Below are positions 29,843-41,526 of a stretch of DNA of 64,000 nt, in pieces (the first letter of the stretch is position 1; each line of letters begins with the position of its first letter). Under the pieces are notes generated by a model that saw only the letters and a program-made list of their open reading frames with translations, had not been told where the DNA came from and ran no database searches. This DNA comes from an uncultured Flavobacteriaceae bacterium (GTDB lineage Bacteria; Bacteroidota; Bacteroidia; Flavobacteriales; Flavobacteriaceae): NCBI GenBank assembly GCA_913061125.1, contig CAJXUB010000003.1, positions 1 to 64,000 on the forward strand, given 5' to 3'. Position numbers and translations under genes: made by a program.

Positions 29843-31195
29843 ATGAGTACAAGTATGAATTGGACACAATTGTTGTCATTAAAGCGGCATGGGGATACGC
29901 ACAAACGCCTTCGCCATGAACAAGACGAAACTCGATTGGGTTTTGATGTAGATTATGATCGAATCATTTTCTCTCCAGAGTTTAGAAGTCTGCAAGACAA
30001 AACTCAGGTTATCCCACTGTCCTCCACAGATTTTGTACATACAAGACTAACCCATAGCCTGGAAGTCAGTGTTGTGGCCCGCTCGCTTGGTCGAAAAGCT
30101 GGGGTAAAAATTTTAGAAAATCATCCTGCACTACGAGAAGTACACGGCTACAAGCCCAACGATTTTGGTGCGATCGTTGCGGCAGCTGCCTTGGCACACG
30201 ATATAGGGAACCCGCCTTTTGGGCATTCTGGCGAAAAAGCGATTGGGCATTTTTTTAAACACGGGCCTGGACAACATTTTAAGGCGAAACTTACCGCTAA
30301 AGAATATCAGGATTTATGTGATTTTGAGGGCAATGCCAATGGATTTAAAATTTTAACCCAAAATCTTGAAGGGCGCCCTGGAGGGCTTCGGCTGAGTTAT
30401 GCCACCCTTGGCGCATTTATGAAATATCCCAAAGCCTCGCTACCAAAAAAACCAACGCCCAATATCGCCTCAAAAAAGTATGGATTTTTTCAAAGTGAAC
30501 AATCCATTTTCAACGATGTAACCCATGAATTGGGATTATTAGCTATTAATAACAGCGATTCACAATTTGTGAGACATCCTTTGGCATTTCTTGTCGAAGC
30601 GGCAGACGATATTTGCTACACCATAATCGATTTTGAAGATGGGATTAACCTGGGTTTTATTGAAGAAGAATTTGCTCTTGAATACCTTATCAATTTGGTA
30701 AGAGATAACATTCAAACTGAAAAATTTAATGCCCTACCCACCAAAAAAGCTCGGGTCAGCTACCTTAGAGCATTAGCCATCGGGACCTTAATAGATGACG
30801 CTGTGGCGATTTTTATAACGAACGAGGCGGCCATTTTACAAGGAACTTTTAACGTTTCACTTCTCGAAAAAAGTAAATACCAAGCCCAAATTAATGACAT
30901 TCTAAAACTAAGCGTGGAGCGAATTTACAACGCCGATGAGGTAATCGAAAAAGAAATTTCTGGATTTGAGGTGATCAATGAGTTGTTGCGCAGCTTTACA
31001 GAAGCAGCTAACCACAGCTACGAGGGGCAACCAAGCCATTTCGACACGCTTTTACTAAAAGTATTTTCCGAAGAATTAGATACGAAAAACGAAAATTTAT
31101 ACCAACGTCTTTTGAGCGTATGTACGTTGGTGGCATCTTTTTCAGATAATAAAGCCATTTTGACCTACAAAAAGTTAAAAGGGTTAAATTTCTAA
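29843..31195 (+). CDS. dgt: dGTP triphosphohydrolase (HD domain)
   Basis: 'TRLTHSLEVSVVARSLG', 'AAALAHDIGNPPFGHSGEKAI', 'ADDICYTIIDFEDG'. Confidence 0.93.
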   Translation: MSTSMNWTQLLSLKRHGDTHKRLRHEQDETRLGFDVDYDRIIFSPEFRSLQDKTQVIPLSSTDFVHTRLTHSLEVSVVARSLGRKAGVKILENHPALREVHGYKPNDFGAIVAAAALAHDIGNPPFGHSGEKAIGHFFKHGPGQHFKAKLTAKEYQDLCDFEGNANGFKILTQNLEGRPGGLRLSYATLGAFMKYPKASLPKKPTPNIASKKYGFFQSEQSIFNDVTHELGLLAINNSDSQFVRHPLAFLVEAADDICYTIIDFEDGINLGFIEEEFALEYLINLVRDNIQTEKFNALPTKKARVSYLRALAIGTLIDDAVAIFITNEAAILQGTFNVSLLEKSKYQAQINDILKLSVERIYNADEVIEKEISGFEVINELLRSFTEAANHSYEGQPSHFDTLLLKVFSEELDTKNENLYQRLLSVCTLVASFSDNKAILTYKKLKGLNF

Positions 31196-31250
31196 AAGAC
31201 CAATAATTTTTTATACATTAGCATCATCATTACCCCAAGTATGATTTGTT

Positions 31251-33992
31251 ATGAAAAAAACCTACACGTTCATGGCAGTAGTTTTTACTGTTGCCTTTTT
31301 TACGCTTCTATTGAAAGACAATTCACAACCTTCAATAGAGCAAATGCGGAAAACCCACCAATATTTTCTAGAAAACAGTCCTTTTAGAGCGACAAGGCAT
31401 CTTGCCAAAAAAGAACGAAAAGCAATGGAACTGCCGCCCAACGCCTACAACGAAATGATGTGGGAGCGTACCATGAACCCAACAACGGGGCGTCCCGAAC
31501 CGGAAAAGTTACTACAAATTGAAGATCAAATCCAACAAAATCGCTGGTCTTCAAGACCTGAGGCCCAACAAGATATGATTTGGACTGAACGCGGACCAGC
31601 AAATTTAGGGGGACGCACGAGAGCCATTCTTTTTGATCCTAACGATATCGGAAATTCAAATCCTAATGAAAACTACAACAGAGTTTTTGCAGGAGCTGTT
31701 TCTGGAGGCCTCTGGGTGAACGAAGATATCACAGATCCAAACTCAAGTTGGATTTTAGTGGCGGGTTTATCGTCTAATATCTCAATTACAAAAATTATAT
31801 CCGATCCTAATAATCCCAAAACATTGTACATCGCATCTGGTGAATCCTTTACTGGCGGACAAGCCATAGGGAATGGGGTTTGGAAATCTACCGATGGTGG
31901 AACAACGTGGCGTCATATTTTTGGAGGATACACTGGTGTTGAAGAACAAAAACACATCAATGGTGTTTTTTACATCAACGATATTGCAGCCAGAGATTTG
32001 GGGGATACCACGGAGCTATTCATCACAGTAGCTGGAAGCTATTACAGTTCCTCTGGGACGCTGAATCAATACTATTCTGTGAAACAACAAGGCGTTTATA
32101 AATCTTCTGACAACGGCTCAAATTGGTTAAAACTAGATATTAATGAATCCAATGGTCGACCAATAAATCCCAACGATTTGGAAATTGATTTAAACAACAA
32201 CATTTGGGTCACAACCAATAGAAATTTATGGGGGCAAAGCGGTGGAAAAATTTATAAATCGACCAATGGCCTCAACTTTGAGTTGATGTATGGAGGCGAA
32301 GAGGGTATGGGCAGGACCGAGCTTGAACCCTCAGTAAAAGACCCCGACACTTTTTGGGTACTGGTAAGCCATAGAAATCAAGCAGATTTTTACGTCACTA
32401 CAAATGGTTTTCAAACATTGGACAAAATCTCTACGGAACCAAATGATGCAGACCCAGGGATTACAACAGACGATTTTACGCGAGGTCAGGCCTTTTATGA
32501 TTTAGAAATTGAAGTTAATTCAAACGACGATTTATTTGTAGGCGGAATAGATTTGTTCCGATCAAATGACAAGGCCGATTCATGGATTCAACTCTCCCAT
32601 TGGTATGGTGGTGGGGGATTTCAAAATGTGCATGCGGACCAGCATGCCATTGTATTTCGCCCCGGTTCTGGCAATAATAACCAAGCAGTTTTTGGTAACG
32701 ATGGCGGGGTATATTACTGTAACGACCTTTCAAAACCTAAAGATCAAATTAAAATAGAACCGCGCAACAAAGGATATAATACATCACAATTTTATTATGG
32801 GAGCATTGATAAAAATCCAGCCAATAATAACGATGCTCTAGCAGGAGGCACTCAGGACAACGGCACTTGGACTCAATATAATGCTGAAACTGGAATTAAT
32901 CCCTTCCACAACACGATGGGGGGTGATGGGGCATACACTGAAATTGATGCCAAAGACAACTACATGATTGCCTCATATGTTTTCGATGAGCACATTTATT
33001 ATGATTATCCGGATCAAGAGGATAATCATCCTATTTCCATGGGGAGCAGCAAGGGGAGTTTTATTAATACAGCAGTGCTTGATAAAACATTAGATGTGTT
33101 TTATCACGATTCAAGTCAGGAATCAAATTTTTCTCTGACCCGAAGCTCAAATTTTAAAAGTGGGGAAACGAACATAATTAGAACCGAATTGACTCATGCC
33201 CAATTTGACAATAGACCTTCAGCTTTGAGCATTTCGCCCCACTCCAAACAAGTCACAACCTTATATTTGGGCCTTGTTAATGGAAAATTATTTCGAATTG
33301 ACGATGCTTCTACAACCCCGCGTTGGTCGGAAATTACGGGGAGCAAATTTGTGGGCAGTATTTCGGACGTTGAAGTGGGGACATCAGAAAATGAGCTGTT
33401 TGCCACCCTGCACAATTATGGTATAGACAACATTTGGCACTCCAAAGACGCCGGTAAGACCTGGACATCCATTGAGGGGAATCTGCCCGACTTACCAGTA
33501 AGTTGTATTTTACAAAACCCGTTAACTCCAAAAGAGCTTATCATTGGTACCCCCGTTGGCATTTGGAGAACGTTAGATTTTACAAAAGACCAACCATCTT
33601 GGGAACCCGTTAGTAAAGGTATTAACAGAGTCCCTGTAGTCGATTTGGATTTTTTGAAATCGGACCAAACTATTTTGGCAGCTACGCACGGCAGAGGACT
33701 TTTTACAAGCAAATTTGAGAGTCCAAAGGCTTCAATTGATGACAATGAGATTGACAAAGTAATTGTAGTTCCTACCGTTTCGGATGGAAATTTGAAAATA
33801 GTTCCCAAAAAAGATTTTGGATCATCAACGTTTTATGTGTTTGCCGTAACAGGTCAACTGATATATAAATTTGATATGGAACTAAAAAAAGGAGATAAAA
33901 AAACCATCAATCTTCAGTTAAGTTCTGGCGTGTATTTACTTACCATTCATACCCCAGGACAAAACTTTACAGATAAGATTATCATCAGATAG
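31251..33992 (+). CDS. Secreted BNR/sortilin-like beta-propeller protein with T9SS sorting domain
   Basis: Repeats 'GVWKSTDGGTTWRHIFGG', 'GVYKSSDNGSNW', 'NIWHSKDAGKTWTSIEGNLPD'; C-terminus 'LSSGVYLLTIHTPGQNFTDKIIIR'. Confidence 0.85.
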   Translation: MKKTYTFMAVVFTVAFFTLLLKDNSQPSIEQMRKTHQYFLENSPFRATRHLAKKERKAMELPPNAYNEMMWERTMNPTTGRPEPEKLLQIEDQIQQNRWSSRPEAQQDMIWTERGPANLGGRTRAILFDPNDIGNSNPNENYNRVFAGAVSGGLWVNEDITDPNSSWILVAGLSSNISITKIISDPNNPKTLYIASGESFTGGQAIGNGVWKSTDGGTTWRHIFGGYTGVEEQKHINGVFYINDIAARDLGDTTELFITVAGSYYSSSGTLNQYYSVKQQGVYKSSDNGSNWLKLDINESNGRPINPNDLEIDLNNNIWVTTNRNLWGQSGGKIYKSTNGLNFELMYGGEEGMGRTELEPSVKDPDTFWVLVSHRNQADFYVTTNGFQTLDKISTEPNDADPGITTDDFTRGQAFYDLEIEVNSNDDLFVGGIDLFRSNDKADSWIQLSHWYGGGGFQNVHADQHAIVFRPGSGNNNQAVFGNDGGVYYCNDLSKPKDQIKIEPRNKGYNTSQFYYGSIDKNPANNNDALAGGTQDNGTWTQYNAETGINPFHNTMGGDGAYTEIDAKDNYMIASYVFDEHIYYDYPDQEDNHPISMGSSKGSFINTAVLDKTLDVFYHDSSQESNFSLTRSSNFKSGETNIIRTELTHAQFDNRPSALSISPHSKQVTTLYLGLVNGKLFRIDDASTTPRWSEITGSKFVGSISDVEVGTSENELFATLHNYGIDNIWHSKDAGKTWTSIEGNLPDLPVSCILQNPLTPKELIIGTPVGIWRTLDFTKDQPSWEPVSKGINRVPVVDLDFLKSDQTILAATHGRGLFTSKFESPKASIDDNEIDKVIVVPTVSDGNLKIVPKKDFGSSTFYVFAVTGQLIYKFDMELKKGDKKTINLQLSSGVYLLTIHTPGQNFTDKIIIR

Positions 33993-33995
33993 AGA

Positions 33996-35747
33996 TTACA
34001 GAGATAAGATAAAATTTTTCAAACTTTTAGCATCCAATCCAAATTGTTCGTGCAGCTCAATTGTGGATCCCTGGTCAACAAATTTGTCAGGGATTCCTCG
34101 TAAGTGGACAGGGTTTTTATAACCGTATTTTGATGCAAATTCTAAAATTGAACTTCCAAAACCTCCAATTGTAACCCCATCTTCTACAGAAATAATGGTG
34201 TTATAAGTTCCAAAAATTTGATGCAACAGGGCCTCGTCCAATGGTTTAATAAATCGCATGTCGTAATGCGCAACAGGGAGGGTTTCTATGGCTTTTTGGA
34301 CCGTGTTAGCGAGGGGTCCTACGCTTAAAATAACCTTATTGCGACCTTCTTGTAGCTTCACTCCTTGTCCTATCTGAATGGGTTTAAAGTCCTGTTTCCA
34401 GTCGATCAGACTTCCGCGCCCTCTCGGATATCGTATGGCAATGGGGTGTTTTAGTCCCATTTGGGCAGTAAACATCATATTCCGCAATTCAATTTCATTT
34501 CTTGGCGCAGCAATGATAAGATTTGGAATACATTTCAAAAAAGCAATGTCAAATACTCCATGGTGAGTTGCGCCGTCTTGCCCCACCAGTCCTGCTCGAT
34601 CTAAACAAAAAATTACAGGCAAGTTTTGTAGAGCAACATCGTGAATGACTTGATCGTACGCACGCTGCAAAAACGTGGAATAAATAGCACAAAAAGGCAC
34701 CAACCCTCGTGTGGCCATACCTGCTGCTAACGTTACCGCATGCTGCTCGGCAATTCCCACATCGTAAGCACGATTTGGAAAAGCGTCCATCATGAATTTA
34801 AGGGAACTCCCAGTAGGCATAGCGGGGGTTATACCTACAATATTGTCGTTTTGCTTGGCCAATTCAACCAACGTTAACCCAAACACATCTTGAAATTTTG
34901 GTGGAAGTTTCTCCTGTTTTTTTTGAATGATATTTCCTGTTTCGGGATCAAATTTCCCTGGAGCATGGTACACCACCTGGTTGTCCTCGGCTTGCTTAAG
35001 TCCTTTACCTTTGGTAGTTCTAACGTGCAAAAACTTTGGGCCGTTAATGTTTTTCAGTTTTTCCAATTCATGAATTAGAGTCTGAATGTCATGGCCGTCT
35101 ACAGGGCCAAAATATTTAAAATTCAAGGCCTCAAAGATGTTATCCTTATTCTGACCCCCAGTTTTAACATTGGTCAAATATTGTTTTAGAGCCCCGACGC
35201 TGGGATCTATCCCGATGGCATTGTCGTTTAAAACAACCAATATATTAGCTTCGGTCGCTCCAGCGTGATTTAGCCCTTCAAATGCCATTCCACCCGCGAT
35301 GGAAGCATCACCAATTACAGCGATATGGTGTTTATTTTGCCCTTTCAATTGACTTGCAATAGCCATTCCCAACGCCGCTGAAATTGAGGTAGAGGCATGC
35401 CCTGTTCCAAAAGCATCAAATGGGCTCTCCGATAATTTTGGAAATCCACTAAGACCACCGTACTGCCTGTTGGTGTAAAATTGATTTTTTCTTCCGGTTA
35501 AGATTTTATGGCCATAGGCCTGATGTCCCACATCCCAGATTAAGAGATCTTGTGGGGTTTCAAAAACATAGTGAAGCGCAAGGGTTAGCTCCACCACCCC
35601 CAAGCTTGCACCAAGATGCCCCCCTTTGTTGGCCACGACTTCAATGATAAAGTCTCTCAATTCTCGAGCCAACTTAGGCAAATCCTGAAGATTAAGAGCT
35701 CGTAAATCCTCAGGACAATCGATATACTTAAGCAATTTTCTTTCCAC
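33996..35747 (-). CDS. dxs: 1-deoxy-D-xylulose-5-phosphate synthase
   Basis: 'GHLGASLGVVELTLALHYVF', 'WDVGHQAYGHKILTGR', 'GTGHASTSISAALGMA', 'DRAGLVGQDGATHHGVFD'. Start uncertain (GTG candidates at 35747/35762). Confidence 0.95.
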   Translation of the reverse strand: MERKLLKYIDCPEDLRALNLQDLPKLARELRDFIIEVVANKGGHLGASLGVVELTLALHYVFETPQDLLIWDVGHQAYGHKILTGRKNQFYTNRQYGGLSGFPKLSESPFDAFGTGHASTSISAALGMAIASQLKGQNKHHIAVIGDASIAGGMAFEGLNHAGATEANILVVLNDNAIGIDPSVGALKQYLTNVKTGGQNKDNIFEALNFKYFGPVDGHDIQTLIHELEKLKNINGPKFLHVRTTKGKGLKQAEDNQVVYHAPGKFDPETGNIIQKKQEKLPPKFQDVFGLTLVELAKQNDNIVGITPAMPTGSSLKFMMDAFPNRAYDVGIAEQHAVTLAAGMATRGLVPFCAIYSTFLQRAYDQVIHDVALQNLPVIFCLDRAGLVGQDGATHHGVFDIAFLKCIPNLIIAAPRNEIELRNMMFTAQMGLKHPIAIRYPRGRGSLIDWKQDFKPIQIGQGVKLQEGRNKVILSVGPLANTVQKAIETLPVAHYDMRFIKPLDEALLHQIFGTYNTIISVEDGVTIGGFGSSILEFASKYGYKNPVHLRGIPDKFVDQGSTIELHEQFGLDAKSLKNFILSL

Positions 35748-35785
35748 AGCACAAAAATACACGTTTGAAATTGTATTTTTGGGAT

Positions 35786-36235
35786 ATGAAAGGACTATTT
35801 GACGATGCGTATTTCATGAAAAAAGCTTTAGTCGAAGCCGAATTCGCTTTTGAGCAAGGTGAGGTTCCTGTTGGAGCCATAGTTGTTGCGGACAACCAAA
35901 TTATTGCTCGAGCCCACAATCTTACAGAACGACTCAAGGATGTTACAGCACACGCCGAAATGCAAGCCATAACGGCAGCTTCCAATTTTCTTGGCGGAAA
36001 ATTTCTTCACAATTGCACATTGTACGTCACACTAGAACCTTGTCAAATGTGTGCAGGGGCTTTGTATTGGAGTCAAATTTCACGACTAGTTTATGGCGCA
36101 AAAGATTCAGAACGAGGGTTCGAAATTATGGAAACCCAATTGCATCCCAAAACAAAGATTAAGGGCGGCGTTTTAGCGGAAGAAGCTTCTGATTTATTAA
36201 AACGATTTTTTGTAGAAAAACGAAATTTGAATTAA
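35786..36235 (+). CDS. tadA: tRNA adenosine(34) deaminase
   Basis: 'GEVPVGAIVV', 'TAHAEMQAI', 'TLEPCQMCAGAL'. Confidence 0.92.
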   Translation: MKGLFDDAYFMKKALVEAEFAFEQGEVPVGAIVVADNQIIARAHNLTERLKDVTAHAEMQAITAASNFLGGKFLHNCTLYVTLEPCQMCAGALYWSQISRLVYGAKDSERGFEIMETQLHPKTKIKGGVLAEEASDLLKRFFVEKRNLN

Positions 36236-36465
36236 CCCTTTTTGTCATTCAAATCTCTCATTTTTTCAAGATTCTCTTTGGTCAACATATAATCCGATAC
36301 TTTCTTATCTTTCCATCGGTAGTAAGAAAACAAAGGAAAAACCACGATAAAAAGTCCCACAACACCACTCCCGATAAGTTGTTCGGAATACTCTGAATTT
36401 ATAGTGAACCCTGTCAGCATACTTCCTAAAGAGGCGATGAGTAATATCCAAATCAGGGGTTTCAT
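36232..36465 (-). CDS. Small membrane protein coupled to aspS
   Basis: 77 aa, two TM segments; ATGA overlap with aspS stop. Confidence 0.65.
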   Translation of the reverse strand: MKPLIWILLIASLGSMLTGFTINSEYSEQLIGSGVVGLFIVVFPLFSYYRWKDKKVSDYMLTKENLEKMRDLNDKKG

Positions 36466-38207
36466 TTCAGTTTGAGGTTTAACTCGTTCAATTGCATGGA
36501 ATCAATGGGCGATGGTGCGTCAATCATGACATCTCGTCCGGAGTTGTTTTTAGGAAATGCGATGAAATCGCGAATCGTTTCTTGCCCGCCAAGAATAGCC
36601 ACCAGTCGGTCTAACCCGAAGGCAATTCCTCCATGGGGTGGGGCACCATATTCGAAGGCATTCATTAGAAATCCAAATTGGGCTTTAGCTTCTTCTGGGG
36701 TAAATCCAAGGTGATCAAACATGAGGGCTTGCATCTTTTTATCATAAATTCGGATAGATCCTCCACCAATTTCGTTTCCGTTTAAAACTAAGTCGTAAGC
36801 GTTGGCTCTGACCGCGCTCGGGTCAGAATTCAGTAACTCAATGTGGTCGGGTTTTGGTGCCGTAAAAGGATGATGCATGGCGTGGTAGCGCTGCGTCTCT
36901 TCGTCCCATTCCAAAAGCGGAAAATCGGTAACCCATAGGGGTGCAAATTCTTTTGGATTTCTAAGTCCAAGACGTTCTGCAAGTTCCATTCTCAAGGCAC
37001 TTAATTGAGCTCTAACGGCCTTTGTTTTTCCTGATAGTACACAGATCAAATCTCCAGATTTAGCTTTTGTTAATTCGGCCCATTTAGCCAGGTCAGTTTG
37101 ATCGTAAAATTTATCAACAGAAGATTTGTAACTTCCATCCTCATTACATCGTACATAGACCATCCCCATAGCTCCAATCTGTGGACGTCTTACCCAATCT
37201 ATAAGTTTGTCAATATCTTTTCGGGACATAGAATTGCCACCCGGAACGGCGATTCCAACCACCAGTTCGGCAGTATTGAACACCTTAAAATCCTTGTGCT
37301 GTGCGACTTCATTGAGTTCTCCAAAGGCCATTCCAAATCGAATGTCCGGTTTGTCGTTTCCATAGGTTTTCATGGCCTCATCATAACTCATCCGAGGGAA
37401 GGTGCCAACTTCAACTCCATTGATGGTTTTTAGCAAATGTCGTGTCAATCCTTCAAAAGTGTTAAGAATATCGTCTTGTTCTACAAATGACATTTCGCAG
37501 TCAATTTGAGTAAATTCGGGTTGTCTATCGGCGCGTAAATCTTCGTCTCTAAAACATTTTACAATTTGAAAATATTGATCCATACCTCCAACCATGAGCA
37601 GTTGCTTGAACGTTTGGGGGGATTGTGGGAGGGCATAAAATTGACCCTCATTCATTCGGCTGGGGACCACAAAATCTCTAGCGCCTTCTGGGGTAGATTT
37701 GATAAGATAAGGAGTTTCGACTTCTATAAAATTTATGGAAGACAAATAATTTCGTACCTCTTGTGTGACCTTATGTCTAAAGATAAGGTTGTTTTTAACG
37801 GGATTTCTTCGGATGTCCAAATAGCGGTATTTCATTCGAAGTTCTTCTCCGCCATCGGTGTCGTCCTCAATCGTAAAAGGAGGTGTTTTGGCCTCGTTGA
37901 GTATGGTTAGAGAGTCAACCAGAATTTCAATATCACCTGTTGGGATATTTGGATTTTTTGACGCCCGCTCGATGACAGTTCCTGTAATTTGTAGGACGAA
38001 TTCTCGACCTAAATTTTTGGCCGATTCCATGAGTGTTTTTTCGGAACGCTCGGCATCAAAAATTAGTTGTGTTATTCCATAGCGATCTCGAAGATCGACC
38101 CAAATCACAAAACCTTTGTTGCGTGTTTTTTGTACCCACCCACAAAGGGTTACCGTTTGATTGATGTGTGAAGCGTTCAGCTCACCGCAATGGTGCGTCC
38201 TATACAT
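36462..38207 (-). CDS. aspS: Aspartate--tRNA ligase
   Basis: '[30 protein letters not shown]', '[24 protein letters not shown]', '[15 protein letters not shown]'. Confidence 0.97.
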   Translation of the reverse strand: MYRTHHCGELNASHINQTVTLCGWVQKTRNKGFVIWVDLRDRYGITQLIFDAERSEKTLMESAKNLGREFVLQITGTVIERASKNPNIPTGDIEILVDSLTILNEAKTPPFTIEDDTDGGEELRMKYRYLDIRRNPVKNNLIFRHKVTQEVRNYLSSINFIEVETPYLIKSTPEGARDFVVPSRMNEGQFYALPQSPQTFKQLLMVGGMDQYFQIVKCFRDEDLRADRQPEFTQIDCEMSFVEQDDILNTFEGLTRHLLKTINGVEVGTFPRMSYDEAMKTYGNDKPDIRFGMAFGELNEVAQHKDFKVFNTAELVVGIAVPGGNSMSRKDIDKLIDWVRRPQIGAMGMVYVRCNEDGSYKSSVDKFYDQTDLAKWAELTKAKSGDLICVLSGKTKAVRAQLSALRMELAERLGLRNPKEFAPLWVTDFPLLEWDEETQRYHAMHHPFTAPKPDHIELLNSDPSAVRANAYDLVLNGNEIGGGSIRIYDKKMQALMFDHLGFTPEEAKAQFGFLMNAFEYGAPPHGGIAFGLDRLVAILGGQETIRDFIAFPKNNSGRDVMIDAPSPIDSMQLNELNLKLK

Positions 38208-38264
38208 GTGTAAAATTTATGACACAAATTTAACATTATTAAATTAAAACCCTAACAGCGGGCG

Positions 38265-41200
38265 CTATCCGATAGCAGGTCGTTTTATGTTAAATTTATT
38301 AATTAAAAAATATAGAATTGGAACCACTACAAGGGTTAGAAATGTTGCAAAAGTTAACCCAAAAATAATCGCCCAACCCATAGGCCCCCAAAACGCTACA
38401 TTTTCGCCGCCAATGTAAAAGTTGGGGTTAAATTCGGTCACTAAGGTTTTGAAGTTAATATTGATTCCAAAAGCAAGAGGTAACAAGCCTAAAATTGTTG
38501 TAATGGCTGTGAGTAAAACGGGTCTAAGTCTTGTTTTTCCGCCTTCAACCACGCAGCTCAATAATTGTTTTGTTGTGAGTTTTTGAGCTGTTTTCAACAT
38601 TAATTCCTGACGTTTTCTCTTTATAATTAAATTGATATAATCGATTAAAACAATGGCATTATTGACCACGATTCCTGCCAATGATATAATTCCTATCATG
38701 GTCATCAGGATGACAAAATCCATTCTAAATATAAGTAATCCAAAAAGCACACCAATGAGACTCAACACAACGGAAATTGAAATAATAATTGGGGTGGTGG
38801 CGGAGTTAAATTGCGCAACTAAAATTAGAAAAATAAGCGAAACTGCGATAAGAAGGGCTTTGCTTAAAAAAGCCATTTCTTCAGCTTGTTTTTCTTGTTC
38901 CCCTGTAAAGCTTATGTCGAGATTTTTGGGGATTTCAAAATTTTCCATTAGACCTCGAATTTTATCATTTACATCTGTGGGGTTGTAGCCACTAAGCACG
39001 TTGGAATATACGGTAACGACTCGATCCAAATCGATGCGTTTTACAGCACTAAAACTGCTGCTATTCTCGGTTGTAGCTACTGCAGAAATGGGGACTTGCT
39101 TGATGCGACCACTACCCTGATCTCTAAAGGTAATTTTCTGATTTAATAGAGCATCTTTGTTGTATCTAAACTCGTCCTTAAGCCGTATGTTGATGGGGTA
39201 GTCATCGGTAAGGTCTTTATAAGTTGACACCTCTTTTCCATACAGGGCTGTCCTTAGGCTGCTGCCAATAAGACCGGTGGATATGCCAAGGCGTCTGGCT
39301 TTTTGTCGATCGACTTGTACCAAGAGTTCCGGTTTTCCTTGTTCGATGTCTAGTTTCAATTCTTCAATTCCGGGGATATTAGCGGCATTAATAAAAGACT
39401 TTAGCTGGTTGGCAGTATCCAAAATGAGAGGGTAATCATCGCCTTTAATTTCTATGTTAATGGGAGATCCTGTTGGAGGGCCTTCGGCAGGTTTGTCAAC
39501 CACTATACTGACTCCGGGGTACCCCTGAATGACCTCTCTAATATCTCGCAGGACTTGCTCTGAACTGATTCCTTGTCGATCTTGAAATTTTACAAAATCA
39601 ACAGTAATTCGGGCTTTATTAGGCGTGTTACCTCCCATTTGGCCTTTTGTCGGATCAGAGGTCCCTTCGCCCACTTGTCCGATAACCGAAGTGACTAAAA
39701 AATTTTCGCCATCAGTTTCGTATTGTTTCAGATGATTTTCAATGTCGGTCTCTATTCTTTTGGATAAAATATTGGTTTCCTCGATGTCCGTTCCGATCGG
39801 ATATTCTAAAAATACAAACACTTGTTTGGCTTCTGTATTGGGGAAAAACAGAACTTTTGGTGGAAAAACTGACATTAACCCTCCTGCAATGAATAACAAT
39901 ATGAATGTTCCTATCACAATAAGATAAGGTTTTTTGCCTTGGAGCGCAACGCTTAAAAACTTTTCGTACAGTTGTTCTAAAGTATTTATGAATGTAGTTT
40001 TTTGCTCTTTTTTTACCACTTTCATATACAATGAAATAAGCATCGGATTGATTACTAATGCGACAAAAAGAGATGAGCTTAACACAATAATTAGAGTAAT
40101 AGGGAGCCATTGCATAAATTTCCCAATAATACCATCCCAAAGAACTAGAGGTAAAAATGCGGCTAGGGTTGTTGCAGTGGAAGCAATAATTGGCATGGCA
40201 ACTTCACCAACGCCTTGTTTTGCGGCTTCTTTTCTGGACATGCCCTCGTCCATAAGGCGATACACATTTTCCACAACTACGATACCATTGTCGACCAACA
40301 TTCCTAGGGCTATGACGAGCGAAAATAAAACCATTGTATTTAGCGTCACCCCCAAAAACCCAAGAATGGTAAAGGATAAAAACATGGACAGCGGTATGGC
40401 AATTCCTACAAATAGTGCATTTCGGAATCCAAGGAAAAAATACAGTACAGTTACAACTAAGATGACTCCTAAAATGATACTATTTTCCAAATCAGAAACC
40501 ATAGTTCGGGTATCGTTTGATTGGTCGTTTGTTTTTGAAATGATGAGGTTTTCTGGAAAGATCGACGCTTTTGCATTTGAAATAATGTTATCAATTTTAG
40601 CAGAAGCTTCCAACAAATTTTGCCCACTTCTTTTTTTGACATCCAACATCACAACGGGTTGAGAATACTCTCGGGCGTAGCTTTGTTTTTCTTGCTCTTT
40701 AAAGGACACCTCCGCAATGTCTCTTAAGTAAACAACATTTCCCTTTTCGTGTTTTACCACGATGTTTTCCAAGTTGGACGGGTCTTTGAATTCTCCCAAA
40801 ACACGTACATTTCTGCGGGTGCCATTTTCTAAAATATCACCACTAGAAATGCTCTGGTTTTCAAAAGCCACAGCATTTTCAATGTCGTTAAAACTAACTT
40901 TTGAAGCTTGCATTTTGTAGAGATCTACTGCAATTTCGAGTTCTTTTTCTTGAACCCCCCTAATGTCAACCCCAGAAATTTCTGTAAGCTCCTCAATTTC
41001 GTCCTCCAAATATTCGGCATATTCTTTAAGTTGATCCATTGAAAAATCTCCCGACAAGTTGATATTCATAATGGGCATCTGCTCACTAAAATTCATTTCA
41101 GTGATGCTGGGTTCGCTGGGCAAATCTTTAGGAAAATCCTTATCAGCCATAGCGATGTCAACCTTGTCCTTAACTTTCAAAAGGGCTTCGGACGGGGCTA

Positions 41201-41519
41201 TGTCGAAGTTAAACTCTACGTTAATACTTGAATACCCTTGAATGGAGGTGGACGTGATTTTATCCACCCCAGTAATGGCATTAATTTCTTTTTCGAGACG
41301 CTTTGTAATTAATCGTTCCACATCTGTTGCAGAATTTCCGGGGTAGGGTGTTGCAACATAAATTTGGGGGATAATAATTTCCGGAAAATTTTCTCTGGCC
41401 ATACCGGTATAGGACAAGTACCCCCCCAAAATAACTATAAATGTAATTACCGCTACAGTGGATTTATTGGAAATAGCCCAAGAGGACAATTTGAATTCTT
41501 TATTTTTTGTTGTACTCAT
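38265..41519 (-). CDS. RND-family efflux transporter permease
   Basis: 'TGVDKITSTSIQGYSSINVEF', large periplasmic loops, multi-TM; start MSTTKNKEFKLSS. Confidence 0.93.
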   Translation of the reverse strand: MSTTKNKEFKLSSWAISNKSTVAVITFIVILGGYLSYTGMARENFPEIIIPQIYVATPYPGNSATDVERLITKRLEKEINAITGVDKITSTSIQGYSSINVEFNFDIAPSEALLKVKDKVDIAMADKDFPKDLPSEPSITEMNFSEQMPIMNINLSGDFSMDQLKEYAEYLEDEIEELTEISGVDIRGVQEKELEIAVDLYKMQASKVSFNDIENAVAFENQSISSGDILENGTRRNVRVLGEFKDPSNLENIVVKHEKGNVVYLRDIAEVSFKEQEKQSYAREYSQPVVMLDVKKRSGQNLLEASAKIDNIISNAKASIFPENLIISKTNDQSNDTRTMVSDLENSIILGVILVVTVLYFFLGFRNALFVGIAIPLSMFLSFTILGFLGVTLNTMVLFSLVIALGMLVDNGIVVVENVYRLMDEGMSRKEAAKQGVGEVAMPIIASTATTLAAFLPLVLWDGIIGKFMQWLPITLIIVLSSSLFVALVINPMLISLYMKVVKKEQKTTFINTLEQLYEKFLSVALQGKKPYLIVIGTFILLFIAGGLMSVFPPKVLFFPNTEAKQVFVFLEYPIGTDIEETNILSKRIETDIENHLKQYETDGENFLVTSVIGQVGEGTSDPTKGQMGGNTPNKARITVDFVKFQDRQGISSEQVLRDIREVIQGYPGVSIVVDKPAEGPPTGSPINIEIKGDDYPLILDTANQLKSFINAANIPGIEELKLDIEQGKPELLVQVDRQKARRLGISTGLIGSSLRTALYGKEVSTYKDLTDDYPINIRLKDEFRYNKDALLNQKITFRDQGSGRIKQVPISAVATTENSSSFSAVKRIDLDRVVTVYSNVLSGYNPTDVNDKIRGLMENFEIPKNLDISFTGEQEKQAEEMAFLSKALLIAVSLIFLILVAQFNSATTPIIISISVVLSLIGVLFGLLIFRMDFVILMTMIGIISLAGIVVNNAIVLIDYINLIIKRKRQELMLKTAQKLTTKQLLSCVVEGGKTRLRPVLLTAITTILGLLPLAFGININFKTLVTEFNPNFYIGGENVAFWGPMGWAIIFGLTFATFLTLVVVPILYFLINKFNIKRPAIG

Positions 41520-41526
41520 GTTCTTA

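Noticed and set aside
39934-40662. 242-aa plus-strand ORF inside the RND permease gene
   Set aside because: Fully antisense to a confidently assigned gene; composition reflects the opposite coding frame.
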